DNA of 20,968 bases, from positions 1 to 20,968 of the forward strand of contig JAJRPH010000133.1 of assembly GCA_024280875.1 (NCBI GenBank), given 5' to 3'. Shown here piece by piece: positions 19,555 through 20,968 of this stretch. The number at the start of each line of letters is the position of its first letter. Position 1 is the first letter of the stretch. The position numbers and the translations under genes are program-made. The DNA is from Deltaproteobacteria bacterium. Its GTDB lineage: Bacteria; Desulfobacterota; Desulfobacteria; Desulfobacterales; Desulfosalsimonadaceae. The notes beneath the pieces are model-generated. The model was not told the DNA's origin. It saw nothing but the letters and a program-made list of their open reading frames with translations, and did not search any database.

Positions 19555-20968
19555 TTATTGAAATGCCAATAACGAAATAAAACACCCGCCACCGCTGCCC
19601 CCCGAATCGAAAGTTTCAGATTCCGAATCTGTATCCTGCTCAGGAATACCTGCGGCGGTCAGCACGGCGGCCTCAGCGTTAACCCGGCCACCGGATATCA
19701 GCTTTCCGGCCAGATCAGTGGATTGATCAACCGAATCCATTATAATCTGCCTGACTTCCAGACAGCTTAAGGCCGGGTTGGCCGACCAGACGAGCCCGGC
19801 CACCCCGGACACAACCGGAGTGGCCATGGACGTTCCGCTCTTGTATCCATACTCTTTTCCGGTAAATTCCCAGTTGATTCCGGTCATTGCAATATCATCC
19901 AGGTAAACGCCATCATAATTGGTATCTTTGTCGGAGGCCAGGCTGAATCTTAAATAAAAATCATTAAAATCCTTATCATTGCTCCAAATAACCTGCCGTT
20001 CGACTCCCAAAGAAAAGCCGGTGATTGTGTTAATCGTTTCATATTCACCGCTTTTCCCCTCGGAAATCTCAATTTTTAAACTGTCAAAACGGGGCTCAAG
20101 TGCGTATGAAATGCTAAATTGCAGGTTGAGCCCTCGAAAATTCTGTGCCTGAACCAAATCGGCGGTTCGGATGTATGAAAATTCATTTTCATGGTAGTCG
20201 TTGACCGAATCGATCGCCACGGTAGAGTTGAAATTTTCATCGTAAACTGTTGTCCACTCCTCAAATTCACCGCCGGTCACCCACTGGCCGTCTGCTGATT
20301 CAAAGTCATCTGAAAAAATCAGTTCCCGGGGCGGCGGTGTGGTGCTGAAGATATTTGAAATGGCGCCGCTTCCCCCGGGGGCTGCGACATCCACTGAATT
20401 TTTTCCGTAATTGGAATAGGACGCCAGCGCATCGGTTTCATCGGTGGCCGCCACGCTGATAATATTTTCAAGGTCATAGCTTGCCGGATAAGTAAAAAAG
20501 TCGTCATTGTCATGGGCGTCATTTCCGGCGGCAGCCACCACCAGTACCCCTTTTTCCCCGGCCAGGCGATATGCGTCATACAACGCCTGGCTGAAAGACG
20601 GTCCCCCGAAACTGCAATTGATGATTTTTGCCCCGTTTTCCACCGCATATATCAGGGCTTCAAGGACAACAAAGGTGGTGGCATTAAAGGGACTATCCTC
20701 AAACAAGTCGAAAATCCGGACCGGCATAATCTTCGCATACCACATCACCCCGGTTGCGCCCATTCCGTTATCCCCTTCAGCGGCTATAATACCTGCTACA
20801 TGGGAGCCATGTCCGTCGCCATAAAGATCCTTGGAGTAATCAGACGGATTATTGTCATTATTTACAAAATCCCACCCGACCGTATCATCGATATATCCGT
20901 TATTATCGTCATCTATACCGTTGTCTGCGATTTCTTCCGGGTTATGCCATATATTGTTTATCAAATCC
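19555..20968 (-). CDS. Subtilase (S8 family serine protease) with inserted domain and CFI-like C-terminus, 5' end outside window
   Basis: 470 residues visible; the frame is open to the window edge, so the N-terminus with signal peptide and catalytic Asp is missing. NGIDDDNNGYIDD and GWDFVNNDN match the segment just after the Asp in this family. The catalytic His is in GDGHGSHVAG (His52, counting from the TTG at 20964), the oxyanion Asn in AAAGND (Asn148), and the Ser in SGTSMATP (Ser379). Between Asn and Ser, residues about 215-362 form an extra beta-rich domain (FSDDFESADGQW...VYLDDIAM), resembling jelly-roll/MAM-like domains found in secreted proteases. The C-terminus, GGSGGGCFISLLAFQ, begins like the CFI box of secreted Desulfobacterota proteins but stops after eight residues. 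Likely secreted or surface protease. Confidence 0.9.
   Translation of the reverse strand, partial: DLINNIWHNPEEIADNGIDDDNNGYIDDTVGWDFVNNDNNPSDYSKDLYGDGHGSHVAGIIAAEGDNGMGATGVMWYAKIMPVRIFDLFEDSPFNATTFVVLEALIYAVENGAKIINCSFGGPSFSQALYDAYRLAGEKGVLVVAAAGNDAHDNDDFFTYPASYDLENIISVAATDETDALASYSNYGKNSVDVAAPGGSGAISNIFSTTPPPRELIFSDDFESADGQWVTGGEFEEWTTVYDENFNSTVAIDSVNDYHENEFSYIRTADLVQAQNFRGLNLQFSISYALEPRFDSLKIEISEGKSGEYETINTITGFSLGVERQVIWSNDKDFNDFYLRFSLASDKDTNYDGVYLDDIAMTGINWEFTGKEYGYKSGTSMATPVVSGVAGLVWSANPALSCLEVRQIIMDSVDQSTDLAGKLISGGRVNAEAAVLTAAGIPEQDTDSESETFDSGGSGGGCFISLLAFQ

Overview
The window looks like chromosomal DNA from a Gram-negative bacterium, most likely a Desulfobacterota member near the Desulfobacterales. 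That placement is inference. It rests on outer-membrane and periplasmic proteins (a DUF481 barrel, an EnvC-type amidase activator, an ankyrin lipoprotein), a 7TM diguanylate cyclase next to a PilZ protein, a MenG/UbiE methyltransferase, a subtilase ending in a CFI-box-like tail, and a dispersed 170-bp repeat of a style I associate with that group. No marker gene fixes the taxonomy. The genes have similar base composition and most encode housekeeping or envelope functions.

Layout: 1-2300 holds the 3' part of a membrane diguanylate cyclase, a membrane protein whose start codon and signal peptide lie in different frames, and a convergent PilZ gene with a good sigma70-type promoter. 2604-4721 (minus strand) is a two-gene unit, an ankyrin-repeat lipoprotein followed by a DUF2914 protein. 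5031-5864 is a crotonase-family enzyme. 6287-8488 is a pyruvate kinase of the NTAH subgroup followed by an unrecognised protein with two CxxC-pair modules. 8664-10167 (minus) holds a cold-shock protein and a YibQ-like divergent polysaccharide deacetylase.

10291-14673 (minus) is the clearest functional unit: ftsE-ftsX-envC-ctpA, tightly packed and closed by a hairpin terminator, with yibQ just beyond it. FtsEX is an ABC-type switch that drives EnvC; EnvC activates septal amidases; CtpA is a periplasmic S41 protease that in other bacteria trims or removes cell-wall hydrolases; YibQ is a putative deacetylase. Together they suggest peptidoglycan remodelling at division.

14933-18189 holds pyrE (behind a leader with a long hairpin), queD, dnaJ and ubiE/menG. 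18400-19164 is a DUF481 outer-membrane protein, 19165-19554 is a structured gene-free stretch, and 19555-20968 (minus) is a subtilase cut by the window edge.

The most interesting signal is a family of three ~170-bp elements (5985-6153, 16005-16175, 18211-18378) with terminal inverted repeats built on TCGTAAAAAGTC. They are non-coding, occur in both orientations between unrelated genes, and fit a MITE-like family. Other points to check are a perfect slippery heptamer exactly where the gene at 1129 needs a -1 shift, a two-repeat (77-residue) higher-order period in the ankyrin protein, an SH3 domain on EnvC, and a ~150-residue domain inserted in the subtilase core. I found no CRISPR array, tRNA, rRNA, recognisable transposase gene or obvious defence system.
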